A stretch of 45,213 bases of DNA from JAHHLP01 sp041609895 (GTDB lineage Bacteria > Bacteroidota > Rhodothermia > Rhodothermales > JABDKH01), in the NCBI GenBank assembly GCA_041609895.1, contig JBFIPX010000006.1, positions 1-45,213 of the forward strand, written 5' to 3'. The notes beneath the pieces are model-generated. The model ran no database searches. It was not told the origin of the DNA and saw nothing but the letters and a program-made list of their open reading frames with translations. The position numbers and the translations under genes were made by a program. Of the stretch, positions 25,953 to 34,793 are shown one piece after another; positions within the stretch are counted from its first letter, which is position 1; each line of letters starts with the position of its first letter.

Positions 25953-26268
25953 CGTTACCGTATCGGCATCGCTCCGCGCACTTGAGCAGGAGGCATTGGT
26001 AAGCAGCAGTATAGCGAGGATCGCCGGCGCGCCGAAACGGCTGTTCGGGCGTGCAGCGACCGGTACCTGGTCTGAACCGCAGTCAGGGGCGAGATCGATG
26101 ACGTGTTTCTGCGTAGTCTCGTACCATCGATACGTTTATATTTCAGAACGACTCGATTTTAATATCGTTGCAGTATCTCTGCGCGCTCGACTCCTCTGGT
26201 TCGCCAGAACCTCGCCGAATCGCGGATCCGTCACCGATTTCTCGTTTTCTCCAATATTGTGCACCGCT

Positions 26269-27939
26269 ATGAGACCGACTTCCTTTCAAGTTGCGCTCGT
26301 CTTTCTGCTGTTAGGCGGGATTGGGATTTCTGCCTGCTCGTCATCCCGTGAAGCGAGCTCGGACGTGATGACCGATCCGGCTACCGCTTCCGGAGTCCAC
26401 GCGGCTGCGGATTCCGATACACCTCATTTTTCGGCGAATCAAATTCGAGCGCACATGGCGTTTCTTTCCAGTGACGCCCTGGAAGGGAGGGATACGGGAA
26501 CGCGCGGATACGACATAGCGGCCAAGTACGTGGCTGCCAACTTCGAGCGACTTGGCGTGGAGCCCGCCGGTGACGACGGCACCTACTTCAATGAAGTGAC
26601 TTTGCAAATCACCTCTATTGTTGAGGGCCCCTCAATGGCGATCGATGGTAGTCCCGTAGCAGACGCCGGGTTTGCAGTCTACCCTCACCTGGATGCGAAT
26701 TCTCTCGAGGTTTCGGGTGAGGCCGTCTTCGTCGGATTCGGAATCGATGCGGCGCAGTTTGGTATAGAGGATTATTCGGGTCTGGACGTAGCGGGCAAGA
26801 TCGTAGTCGCTGCCATCGGCGGGGCTGACAACTTGCCCGGTGAAGAGTCATCCTACGTCACATCGAGGGCGTCCAAGGCCAAAGCCGCCGCGAAGCATGG
26901 TGCCTCGGCGATCATCTTTGTCAGTACGCCGGCGATGGATCGCGTTGTTTCTTTTGAAAGGCGTCGCCTTTTCATGTCGCGACCGACGACCACGTGGGTC
27001 GCTCCCGATGGTACGCCGTTCTCCGAGTTTGGTGGTATTCAGGTTGTCTATGTTAGCAGTGAGGTTGCAGCTCAGCTGTTCGACGGAGCCGAGAAGTCGT
27101 ACGAGGCCGTGCGAGCCGAGGCCGAGCAAGGCACTGCAAGCCGTTTCTCTTTGCCACACACCATTACGCTGAGTCAGAAGGTGGAGGGCTCCAGAATATC
27201 CAGCCCGAATGTGGTGGGCATGATACGAGGATCCGATCCGGTGCTTAGAGACGAGTATGTCGTTCTATCTGCCCACCTCGATCATGAGGGCATTGGCCGT
27301 CCCGTCGCGGGCGACAGCATCTACAACGGCGCTCTCGACAACTCCGCCGGGATATCAGTGCTCATTGAGGTCGCAAGGGCTTTTAGCGAACAATCTCCTG
27401 CACCGAAACGGTCTCTACTTTTTCTAGCGCTCACCGCTGAGGAACGTGGCCTGCTCGGTTCAGAGGCGTTCGCTGCGTATCCGACCGTCCCTAAGAAAGG
27501 CATTGCCGCCAACGTGAACCTCGACATGCCTCTTTTGCTGTACGACTTCACAGATGTCGTTGCCTTTGGCGCGGAGCATTCCAGTATGGGTCGGATCGTT
27601 GAGCGGGCTGCGGCGCAGATCGGAATCGAGTTGTCGCCAGATCCAATGCCTGAACAAAACCTGTTCACTCGATCGGACCACTATTCGTTCGTCAAGGAGG
27701 GGGTGCCATCGGTCTTCCTGGTGACCGGTTTTGCCAACGGTGGCGAAGAGGCGTTCGGGATGTTTCTCCAGTCGCATTATCACCGACCGTCGGATGAAAT
27801 CACGCTGCCAATCAACTTCGAGGCTGGGGCCAAATTCGCCCGCGTGAACTATTTGATTGCCAACGAGCTTGCGGAAGCGGACGAGCGGCCGACGTGGAAT
27901 CCCGGCAACTTCTTTGGAGAGCAGTTCGGCACGCGATGA
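26269..27939 (+). CDS. M28 family zinc aminopeptidase lipoprotein with PA domain
   Basis: A 556-residue lipoprotein: MRPTSFQVALVFLLLGGIGISAC, lipobox ISAC. A PA (protease-associated) insert spans about 165-305. Zinc-peptidase motifs follow: H336 in SAHLDHEG, D357 in GALDNSAG, the E391-E392 pair in AEERGLLG, the Asp in NLDMP and the late His in SHYHRPSDE. These make a complete two-zinc M28 site. It should remove amino-terminal residues from peptides outside the cytoplasm. The ATG at 26269 fits the leader; the frame open from 25927 would add an untypical extension. Confidence 0.93.
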   Translation: MRPTSFQVALVFLLLGGIGISACSSSREASSDVMTDPATASGVHAAADSDTPHFSANQIRAHMAFLSSDALEGRDTGTRGYDIAAKYVAANFERLGVEPAGDDGTYFNEVTLQITSIVEGPSMAIDGSPVADAGFAVYPHLDANSLEVSGEAVFVGFGIDAAQFGIEDYSGLDVAGKIVVAAIGGADNLPGEESSYVTSRASKAKAAAKHGASAIIFVSTPAMDRVVSFERRRLFMSRPTTTWVAPDGTPFSEFGGIQVVYVSSEVAAQLFDGAEKSYEAVRAEAEQGTASRFSLPHTITLSQKVEGSRISSPNVVGMIRGSDPVLRDEYVVLSAHLDHEGIGRPVAGDSIYNGALDNSAGISVLIEVARAFSEQSPAPKRSLLFLALTAEERGLLGSEAFAAYPTVPKKGIAANVNLDMPLLLYDFTDVVAFGAEHSSMGRIVERAAAQIGIELSPDPMPEQNLFTRSDHYSFVKEGVPSVFLVTGFANGGEEAFGMFLQSHYHRPSDEITLPINFEAGAKFARVNYLIANELAEADERPTWNPGNFFGEQFGTR

Positions 27940-28117
27940 CGCGGCCTTTTCTGCTGAAGGCATCAGTGGCCTTTTGCGATCTGTATGTAGAGCAGATAGA
28001 AGACGGCGTAACATAGGGCGAAACCTCTCGTAGCCGTTGTAATACGTCGTTCGTCGGTACTAAGCCCCTCGCCCACGAACGGCGTCCTCGGTCGCCAACG
28101 AAAGGGTTCGCTTCGTC

Positions 28118-30820
28118 ATGTTACGCTTTCTTTTCGGAGCCTCCTTGCTCGTCTGCATTGAGGCTTTCACTCCATGCGTATTGTTGGGGCAGGCATCTGG
28201 CCCTCCGATGCTTCAGGGTCTGGCTGTCGATCTGGATATTGATCTCCCGGTGGATGAAGCGACCGTCTCCGCTGCCCGACTATCGGACGAGTTGAATATC
28301 GATGGACGACACACCGAAGCGGCGTGGGCGGCAGCTCCTGTCATCTCCCAATTTATTCAGAGAGATCCAGAGGAAGGTGCCGAACCGACGTTTCGTACCG
28401 AGGTCCGGGTTCTGTACGACGACGAGGCCCTGTACGTCAGTGCACGGATGTTCGACTCGGCTCCTGATTCCATCGTGGCGCGTCTTGGTCGGCGCGATAA
28501 TCGGTTGGATTCCGATGACTTTACCGTGTATCTGGACCCGTTTCTTGACCGGCGTACGGGCTATTTCTTCGGTATCAACGCTGCCGGCACGCTCCGCGAC
28601 GGGACCCTCGAGAACGACGACTGGGACGATGAGGACTGGGACGGTGTATGGATCGGGAAAGCCGTCATCGACGATGAGGGATGGTGCGCCGAGTTCCGAA
28701 TTCCTTTCTCTCAGTTACGGTTTCAGGCTGCCGAGGAGCATGAATGGGGCATCAATTTCCGGCGATCGATCGCACGAAAGAACGAGTCTGACTTTCTTGT
28801 CTACACGCCACGGAAGGAGAGCGGGTTTGTATCCCGTTTTCCGACACTCCGGGGGCTTCGTGGCATCGCACCGAAGCGTCAGCTGGAAGTAATTCCATAC
28901 GTCCGCGCTCGAGCCGAATTTCTGGACCACGCTGACGACGACCCGTTCAACGACGGGTCGAACTACGCGCCGGGAGTTGGAGCCGACTTTCGCGTCGGTG
29001 TGACCAGCAACCTGACGTTGAATGCGACTGTCAATCCCGACTTCGGTCAGGTCGAGGTTGATCCAGCCGTCGTCAACCTCAGTGACATAGAGACCTTCTT
29101 CCCGGAGAAGAGACCGTTCTTTATCGAGGGGAACTCCGTCTTTAACGGTTTCGGCCGTGGCGGGACGAACAACCTCTGGGGGTTCAGTTTCAGCAACCCC
29201 AACTTCTTCTACTCGCGTCGCATCGGGCGAGCGCCGCAAGGACGTCTTCCCGCTAACAATTACGCCGAGCGGATTGATGGCGCTCGGATCATCGGTGCAA
29301 CCAAGTTGACGGGAAGGCTTAACGGTGGATGGAATCTCGGTACCATCCACGCCCTGACCGAACGCGCCGTTGCAGACTTCACGCTGGATGGTGATCGGGC
29401 TTCGGCCGAGGTGGAGCCGCTGGCCTATTACGGAGTCAACCGGTTGCAGAAGGAGTTCTCCGGCGGACGCCAAGCGCTGGGCGTTCTATCTACAGTCGCT
29501 GTCAGGGACTTCAAGGAGGACCGGCTTCGATCGCAGATAAACAAGTCGGCCGTCGTTGTGGGAATGGACGGATGGACTTTCCTCGATTCCGACAAAGTGT
29601 GGGTTCTCACGGGATGGTCGGCGATCTCGAATGTTTCCGGTACTACCGACCGGATGGTTTCGGTGCAGACCGACTCGCGCCGCTACTTCCAGCGGCCCGA
29701 CGCCAAATACGTAAGCGTGGACAGTTCCGCCACTTCGCTGTCGGGATCGGCGGGGCGGTTGATGCTCAACAAGCAGAGCGGCCGCTTCGGGGTCAACGCG
29801 GCTTTCGGTTACTACAGCCCTTCGTTCGATGTGAACGACCTTGGATTCTTGTTCAGGTCCGACGTCATAAACGGGCACCTCGTTCTGTCGTACGATTGGC
29901 CTGACCCGGGATCGTGGTACCGACGGGTTCAGGTGTATTCCGCTGCGTTCAACTCATCGGATTTCGACGGGAATACGACTTGGAGAGGTGTTTGGCTCGC
30001 CAACTCGATCCGGTTTCTCAATTACCATCAGGTATGGCTGAACGTGGTCTACAACCCTGAGACAGTTAGCAATCGTCGTACGCGTGGAGGTCCGCTGACG
30101 CTGAATCAGCGTGGATTGGAGTTGAACTTCGAGTACGACACCGACAGCCGGAAGAAGCTTGTCTGGGAGATCGGCGGGTATACGTATCTGCAGGAGGATT
30201 CAGACTTTCTCCAGCTGTACACCGAATTCGTGTGGCAACCTGCTTCCAACGTGCGCGTGACTCTCAACCCACGCGCCAGCTGGAATAGCGAGTTCTCTCA
30301 GTACGTTGGCACATTCGATGACCCGACTGCCACCGCGACGTTTGGCAAGCGGTATGTTTTTGCGGAGCTGGATCAGGTGACAGTATCATCAAGCGTGCGA
30401 TTGAACTGGACTTTCACGCCCACGATGAGTTTGCAGTTGTTCGCACAGCCGCTCATTTCATCGGGCAACTACTTTAACTATAAGGAGCTGGCTGCGCCGC
30501 GTACGTACGACTTCATCAACTACGGTGAGGCGGGCACTACTTTCGACACGGACAATCTTGTCGCCGATCCGGATGGTCCGGGTCCGGCCGCACCGATAGA
30601 ACTGCCCGACCTCGATTTCAACTTCCGATCGCTTCGAGGGACGGCCGTCCTGCGTTGGGAGTACATGCCGGGATCGACGCTTTTTCTTGTCTGGACACAG
30701 AGCCGTTCCGACTCGGAGGACATCGGGCGCCTCGACTTTGGTCCGTCCGTACGAGACCTGTTTGGCGCGAAGCCGGACAACATCTTCGCGATCAAGCTGA
30801 CATACTGGTTCAGTCGGTAG
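28118..30820 (+). CDS. DUF5916 outer-membrane protein with CBM9-like domain
   Basis: A 900-residue protein with a signal peptide (MLRFLFGASLLVCIEAFTP onward). After it comes a carbohydrate-binding family 9-like domain (about 45-230, with INGRHTEAAW-like IDGRHTEAAW, YDDEALYVSARMFDS and WCAEFRIPFSQLRF). The rest, the DUF5916 region, has VNPDFGQVEVDPAVVNLSDIETFFPEKRPFFIEG and many amphipathic strands, as in a large barrel. Function in the family is unknown; it is common in Bacteroidota and relatives and probably works at the outer membrane. It ends 11 bases into the convergent lipoprotein gene. Confidence 0.9.
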   Translation: MLRFLFGASLLVCIEAFTPCVLLGQASGPPMLQGLAVDLDIDLPVDEATVSAARLSDELNIDGRHTEAAWAAAPVISQFIQRDPEEGAEPTFRTEVRVLYDDEALYVSARMFDSAPDSIVARLGRRDNRLDSDDFTVYLDPFLDRRTGYFFGINAAGTLRDGTLENDDWDDEDWDGVWIGKAVIDDEGWCAEFRIPFSQLRFQAAEEHEWGINFRRSIARKNESDFLVYTPRKESGFVSRFPTLRGLRGIAPKRQLEVIPYVRARAEFLDHADDDPFNDGSNYAPGVGADFRVGVTSNLTLNATVNPDFGQVEVDPAVVNLSDIETFFPEKRPFFIEGNSVFNGFGRGGTNNLWGFSFSNPNFFYSRRIGRAPQGRLPANNYAERIDGARIIGATKLTGRLNGGWNLGTIHALTERAVADFTLDGDRASAEVEPLAYYGVNRLQKEFSGGRQALGVLSTVAVRDFKEDRLRSQINKSAVVVGMDGWTFLDSDKVWVLTGWSAISNVSGTTDRMVSVQTDSRRYFQRPDAKYVSVDSSATSLSGSAGRLMLNKQSGRFGVNAAFGYYSPSFDVNDLGFLFRSDVINGHLVLSYDWPDPGSWYRRVQVYSAAFNSSDFDGNTTWRGVWLANSIRFLNYHQVWLNVVYNPETVSNRRTRGGPLTLNQRGLELNFEYDTDSRKKLVWEIGGYTYLQEDSDFLQLYTEFVWQPASNVRVTLNPRASWNSEFSQYVGTFDDPTATATFGKRYVFAELDQVTVSSSVRLNWTFTPTMSLQLFAQPLISSGNYFNYKELAAPRTYDFINYGEAGTTFDTDNLVADPDGPGPAAPIELPDLDFNFRSLRGTAVLRWEYMPGSTLFLVWTQSRSDSEDIGRLDFGPSVRDLFGAKPDNIFAIKLTYWFSR

Positions 30821-31517
30821 GCGGGCCCACGGAATCCGTCGCTGCCGACTCGGGCACTTCAACTCCAAGTGACGCCAGGCGCGGCGCAACAATCCCTCGA
30901 AGTTGCGCGTCGAGATTCTCCTGTTCGAGGACGAACAAGTAGTCCTCAATAGCCTTGTCGGTCTCGCCGACCGTCTCGAAGGCGCCGCCCCGGTCGATCC
31001 GGTGAACCACCTGGTTAGGCTCGAGCGTAACGCGAGCGTTGAGATCTTGAATCGAATCTTCGTAGCGTCCCAGCTTGAACAGCGCAATAGACCGCCAGGT
31101 CAGTGCGCGGACCATATCGCCAGTCTCGAATTCTTCGCGTTCGATAACGCGACTAAAATCGTAGACCGACTCCTCCAAACGGTCAAGCGTCGCGAGACTC
31201 ACGCCGCGGAAGAAGTAGGCCCACGTAAGTGTTGAGTCAAGTTCGACGGCTCTCGTCAAATCCGGCAGCGATGCTTCGAACTGGTTACTCTGCCATCGAA
31301 TCTGTCCTCGTTTCATATGTGCTCCGGCATGCTCGGGGTTCAACCGGATTGCTTCGTCGTAGTGAAGCAGCGCCTGTTGGAAGTCGAGCGAAGCCAACGC
31401 CTCATTGCCGAGGGAATACTCAATTTCTGATTCCTCGGTAGCACTGGAACACGACGTGAGATGTGCAACCGCTAACAGTGCGAGACTGATGGTAATGGAA
31501 CGGGAGTTTCTGATCAT
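30810..31517 (-). CDS. TPR-repeat lipoprotein
   Basis: A 235-residue lipoprotein with leader MIRNSRSITISLALLAVAHLTSC (lipobox LTSC). The mature part contains about four tetratricopeptide repeats (for example ALASLDFQQALLHYDEAIRLNPEHAGAHMKRG and ALFKLGRYEDSIQDLNARVTLEPNQ). These form a protein-binding scaffold, probably periplasmic. Partners are unknown. The last 11 bases overlap the 3' end of the convergent DUF5916 gene. Confidence 0.88.
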   Translation of the reverse strand: MIRNSRSITISLALLAVAHLTSCSSATEESEIEYSLGNEALASLDFQQALLHYDEAIRLNPEHAGAHMKRGQIRWQSNQFEASLPDLTRAVELDSTLTWAYFFRGVSLATLDRLEESVYDFSRVIEREEFETGDMVRALTWRSIALFKLGRYEDSIQDLNARVTLEPNQVVHRIDRGGAFETVGETDKAIEDYLFVLEQENLDAQLRGIVAPRLASLGVEVPESAATDSVGPPTD

Positions 31518-31651
31518 GAAGGTCGTTGGCAGCGAGATTGCGTTGGGACGGCATTCGGACCGTCATGTAACGATTGAAATGACAAAATGCGCAGAGGTAA
31601 GGTGTTTATTTCACCATCGTCATTTTGCTTGTTTGTCTGAAGTCGCCGCTT

Positions 31652-32443
31652 TCATTCAGCCTTTGGTTTGCCCGGAAAGAAGGCCGGGGTCTTGCGAATG
31701 TACTCGGCGTACGCAGGCCGGCGGTCCGTGATGGTGCTTTCGAGGAGAGCCGCACCCGAAAATTTCATCAGCAAGAACGACATCAACAGTGGGGCCGGAA
31801 GTGTCCACCAGGCTCCGGCGGAAACTGATACGGCATAGAGACCCCACCAGACGCAGAAATCGCCGAAGTAGTTTGGATGTCGCGTATACCGCCACAGGCC
31901 GCTGTCGAGGACCTGGCCTTTGTTGCTCGGGTCGGACTTAAACTGGGCGAGTTGGTAGTCTCCGACCGACTCGAAAACAAAGCCGACGAGCCAGAGCGTC
32001 ACTCCGAGATAGTCAATCCAGCCTATCGCGTTGCCAGATACCGACTGTCCGTACTGGACGGGCCACGATACGATCCACATCAGGACACCCTGCAACAGGA
32101 AGACAGTGAACAGGCTGACAATCCAGAATCGATCGCCGTGCTTCTCGCGCATCTCCGTGTAACGGTAGTCTTCGCCCGCACCCCAGTTTCGCCACAAGAG
32201 GTACAGGCAGAGGCGCAGTCCCCACAGCGTAGTTAACACCACGATCAGTAGTGCTCGGTCGGCTGGCTCGGAAGCGAAAAGCGTGTAGCTCGTCCATGCA
32301 ATGATTACGAAGCCCATGGCCCAGAACGGGTCGACGATACTCGCGTCTTTCTTAAACAGGCTGACACCCCAGAGGGCAACCATGCAGGCCAGAATTACGG
32401 CGAGATTCGTGAGACCCGTTTGAAGAATGAGGTCAGGAAGCAT
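31652..32443 (-). CDS. DUF1295 family membrane protein (steroid-5-alpha-reductase-like)
   Basis: A 263-residue integral membrane protein with about seven helices. The C-terminal motif GLWRYTRHPNYFGDFCVWWGLY is the DUF1295/steroid 5-alpha reductase hallmark, and the later YAEYIRKTPAFFPG matches the family end. It may reduce a lipid double bond using NADPH, but bacterial substrates are unknown. It starts 10 bases after the TrhA-like gene, so the two likely form one operon. Confidence 0.9.
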   Translation of the reverse strand: MLPDLILQTGLTNLAVILACMVALWGVSLFKKDASIVDPFWAMGFVIIAWTSYTLFASEPADRALLIVVLTTLWGLRLCLYLLWRNWGAGEDYRYTEMREKHGDRFWIVSLFTVFLLQGVLMWIVSWPVQYGQSVSGNAIGWIDYLGVTLWLVGFVFESVGDYQLAQFKSDPSNKGQVLDSGLWRYTRHPNYFGDFCVWWGLYAVSVSAGAWWTLPAPLLMSFLLMKFSGAALLESTITDRRPAYAEYIRKTPAFFPGKPKAE

Positions 32444-32453
32444 TTGCTCGAGC

Positions 32454-33128
32454 CTAGATCACGCAGAAGACTGCCACATAGTGACACACCGATCCGCCAA
32501 TGACGAACAAATGCCACACGAAGTGTGCATACCGAACCCTCTCTGCCGCGAAGAAGATGACGCCAACCGTATAGGCGAGCCCACCGGCTACGATCCAGGC
32601 CAGGCCATCCGGTGGCAAGGCAGCGGATAGCGGTTTGATGGCGATAATGGCAAGCCATCCCATCGCCAGGTAGAGGCTGACGGAGAGGATAGGCCACCTG
32701 GTGCCGAGCACGATCTTCATCGCGATACCAGCGAGAGCGAGGGTCCACACAGCACCGAGAAGTGTCCAGCCCCATCCACCTCCCAGTATGCCGAGCGTAA
32801 ACGGTGTATATGAGCCGGCAATCATGAGGAAGATCGCGACGTGATCCAGGATCTGAAACAGTCGCTTGGCCGGTCCGGGATGAAGTGCGTGGTAGATGCA
32901 GGACGTCAGATATAGAATTAATGTGACGCTTCCGAAGACACTGGCGCCGACGACTACCTCCGCGTCGCCGCGTCGCACCGCAGTCACGATCAGAATTGGA
33001 ATCGCGATTGCAGCAGCGACAAAGCCGACTCCGTGGCTGATGCTGTTAGCCAGCTCTTCCGGCCTGGTGGGCCCAGCCTCAGTTCGAAGGTTGCGGTGTG
33101 ATCTTTTGTTTAACCTTGCGACTTCCAT
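32454..33128 (-). CDS. trhA: TrhA/hemolysin III family membrane protein (PAQR)
   Basis: A 224-residue seven-helix protein of the PAQR/hemolysin III superfamily. Motifs are EELANSISHGVGF, YLTSCIYHALHPGPAKRLFQILDHVAIFLMIAGSYTPF and the C-terminal HLFVIGGSVCHY, with the His residues expected to bind zinc. In bacteria the family has been linked to membrane fluidity (TrhA in B. subtilis and E. coli). Its stop is 10 bases from the DUF1295 start; together they suggest a membrane-lipid function. A short hydrophilic N-terminal arm (about 25 residues) precedes the first helix. Confidence 0.92.
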   Translation of the reverse strand: MEVARLNKRSHRNLRTEAGPTRPEELANSISHGVGFVAAAIAIPILIVTAVRRGDAEVVVGASVFGSVTLILYLTSCIYHALHPGPAKRLFQILDHVAIFLMIAGSYTPFTLGILGGGWGWTLLGAVWTLALAGIAMKIVLGTRWPILSVSLYLAMGWLAIIAIKPLSAALPPDGLAWIVAGGLAYTVGVIFFAAERVRYAHFVWHLFVIGGSVCHYVAVFCVI

Positions 33129-33311
33129 TCAGGAGGGCGTTTTCGGTCGGACTTCTCTTGGGTGGAATCCATAGTACGTGACTGTGGCCAAACCGTTCTT
33201 TTGGTGGTAGAGGTATCCAACTTGGATGCCGGTGAGAGATGGTCGGACTCTCGAGCTGCACGTGCCCTATTGGATTCAAAGCGTGGTGACCTTTTCCTGG
33301 ACTTGCGTCCC

Positions 33312-34226
33312 CTAGCGGCCTCCAATTCGTCGATCTTCCAGCTCCTCGAGCGTGCGCGGCCAATCCTTTTTCAGGAGACGCGAAAGCGAACGATCTGCCA
33401 AAACCTTGCCGTCGGTCTGACACGTCGCACAGTAGTTGGTCTCGTTGGAAGCGTAGACGATTCGCTGAACAGGGCTGCCACAGACGGGACACGGTTGGCC
33501 GTACTTTCCGTGCACCGCCATCCCCTCACGAAATGCCGTGACGGCCGGCCAGCCGTCGGCCGTTTCCTCGCGTATGCGGTCGGTCCAGAGTTTGAGGACG
33601 CTCTTGCACGCTGCGAACAGACGGCGGTGCTCATCTGCCGTCAACCGTGCAGTCCATTTCACAGGCGATACGCCGGCCGCGTGCATGACCTCGTCGGCGT
33701 ATGCTCCGCCGATCCCGGAGAAGAGTCGCGGATCGGTGAGGGCCCGCTTCAGCGTGTGGTTGTTTCTGTTCAGCACCTGCACGAACTGGTCGCAGGTGAT
33801 TTCGGTTAGCTCGAGTCCCCCTGGATCGTGCTCGGCTAGTACCGCTTGGGTGTCTGCGACATATATCGATGCCCTCTTCTTCCGCCCGGCTTCGGTTAGT
33901 AGCAGCGTGCCCCTTTCGAAGTCGAAGGCGCACAGACCCCGCTTGCCGGGTAAACCCGCTCCTCGCTTCTTCCAGTGAAGTCTCCCCGCAATCATGAGGT
34001 GGAGGATCATGAAGCGTACGGAGTTGTCATCGTGCTCGAAGTGAAAGACAAGCCGCTTCCCGAGGCGCGATGTCTTCGTCAGAACTGAGCCGTGCAATGA
34101 CGAAAGAGGTGGCTCGACGCTCCGAACGAGAAAGACACTCTTGAGACGCGTGCTGTCGAGTCGCTGACCGGTCACGTGCCGGTCGAGTGCGTCGATGTAG
34201 TTCTCTATGTCGGGTAGTTCGGGCAG
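33312..34226 (-). CDS. Fpg/Nei family DNA glycosylase with CTG start
   Basis: A DNA-repair enzyme that excises oxidised bases. Family members start MPELPEVE, with Pro2 as the catalytic nucleophile. No ATG, GTG or TTG gives that N-terminus here, and the first GTG (34175) would remove it. In frame at 34226 is a CTG followed by codons for PELPDIENYIDALDRH, and a GGAGG site lies nine bases before it. I therefore set the start at this CTG, giving 304 residues. Later features are MILHLMIAGRLHWKK and the zinc finger CPVCGSPVQRIVYASNETNYCATCQ (Cys4), followed by a charged tail of about 35 residues. It follows the zinc-ribbon gene by 36 bases. Confidence 0.9.
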   Translation of the reverse strand: MPELPDIENYIDALDRHVTGQRLDSTRLKSVFLVRSVEPPLSSLHGSVLTKTSRLGKRLVFHFEHDDNSVRFMILHLMIAGRLHWKKRGAGLPGKRGLCAFDFERGTLLLTEAGRKKRASIYVADTQAVLAEHDPGGLELTEITCDQFVQVLNRNNHTLKRALTDPRLFSGIGGAYADEVMHAAGVSPVKWTARLTADEHRRLFAACKSVLKLWTDRIREETADGWPAVTAFREGMAVHGKYGQPCPVCGSPVQRIVYASNETNYCATCQTDGKVLADRSLSRLLKKDWPRTLEELEDRRIGGR

Positions 34227-34262
34227 CGGCTTGATCCTCCATAGCGTAAACCGACAGCCGGC

Positions 34263-34436
34263 TTACATGAGATAGAATGCGAAGAGTAGCATTAACGCTA
34301 CTAACAGTATCGCCACGAGCGTGTGGCTTGTCTTCTGGTGGGGAAACTCGTAACCGCAATACGGACAGGTCTGGTAATCGCTTCGACGTCCTTTTACTGT
34401 CATTGCGCAGGAAGGGCATTCAAACGAATTGGCCAT
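34263..34436 (-). CDS. Short zinc-ribbon protein with C-terminal membrane helix
   Basis: A 57-residue protein not usually called because of its length. It begins MANSFECPSCAMTVKGRRSD and continues with YQTCPYCGYEFPH, two CxxC pairs that make a zinc ribbon. The C-terminus is a membrane helix (VAILLVALMLLFAFYLM). It would be tail-anchored with the ribbon on one face of the inner membrane. No strong ribosome site precedes the ATG. It lies between a tRNA-Leu gene and the glycosylase gene on the same strand. The function is unknown. Confidence 0.72.
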   Translation of the reverse strand: MANSFECPSCAMTVKGRRSDYQTCPYCGYEFPHQKTSHTLVAILLVALMLLFAFYLM

Positions 34437-34498
34437 CAGATGCCTACCGAGTCTGTTCGATGAAACGACTTAGTTGTGGACGGTCTCAACCCTGCGAC

Positions 34499-34540
34499 AA
34501 AAAAGAGAAAGCGTTAACGCCCTGTGCGCCAACGCTTTCG
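34499..34540 (-). terminator. Terminator of the tRNA-Leu transcript
   Basis: On the minus strand GAAAGCGTT (34539-34531) pairs with AACGCTTTC (34515-34507), with a 15-base interior that can pair further, followed by TCTTTTTT (34506-34499). It ends the tRNA unit. Confidence 0.75.
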
Positions 34541-34562
34541 TCCTTATCAATCTTGTCGCTCG

Positions 34563-34646
34563 TGCCCGGGACTGGAATCGAACCAGCACGCCCTTTCGGG
34601 CACCGCCCCCTCAAGACGGCGCGTCTACCAATTCCGCCACCCGGGC
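34563..34646 (-). tRNA. tRNA-Leu (anticodon GAG)
   Basis: An 84-base gene with acceptor stem GCCCGGG/CCCGGGC, discriminator A, anticodon stem CCGTC/GGCGG and loop TTGAGGG (anticodon GAG, reading CUC and CUU), a long variable arm (GCCC-GAAA-GGGC) typical of leucine tRNA, and a T arm with TTCGATTC. CCA is not encoded: CGA follows the discriminator. A -10-like TATACT lies about 20 bases upstream (34672-34667). Confidence 0.95.
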
Positions 34647-34733
34647 AGGGTAGTAGGTAAACAAAAAGTATACGGCGCGGCCTGCCTTGCTGCTCTCCGC
34701 ATACCTGCAAATTCGCACAATTTTTCAGCAACA

Positions 34734-34772
34734 AAGAAAGGGCCTCTCGCCGCGGCGCGAGAAGCCCTTTCT
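34734..34772. terminator. Terminator downstream of the LTxEQ lipoprotein gene
   Basis: AAGAAAGGGC-CTCTCGC and GCGCGAGA-AGCCCTTTCTT form a long imperfect stem with a short loop, just past the stop at 34794 of the minus-strand gene and before the tRNA promoter. T-rich ends on the minus strand support termination. Confidence 0.8.
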
Positions 34773-34793
34773 TCTGGTCGGGTTCGGAGGCGT

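Noticed and set aside
25927..26268. N-terminal extension of the M28 peptidase
   Set aside because: The added residues lack family likeness, cover the start of the divergent TonB-C gene and would bury the lipoprotein leader that begins at 26269.
27957..27976. Terminator after the M28 peptidase gene
   Set aside because: AAGGC/GCCTT is only a five-base stem with a short T-run; too weak to list as a feature.
34027..34419. Minus-strand frame starting at an ATG near the glycosylase CTG
   Set aside because: It is in a different frame from the glycosylase, rich in Arg and Thr, and overlaps both the zinc-ribbon gene and the glycosylase; it is a shadow frame.
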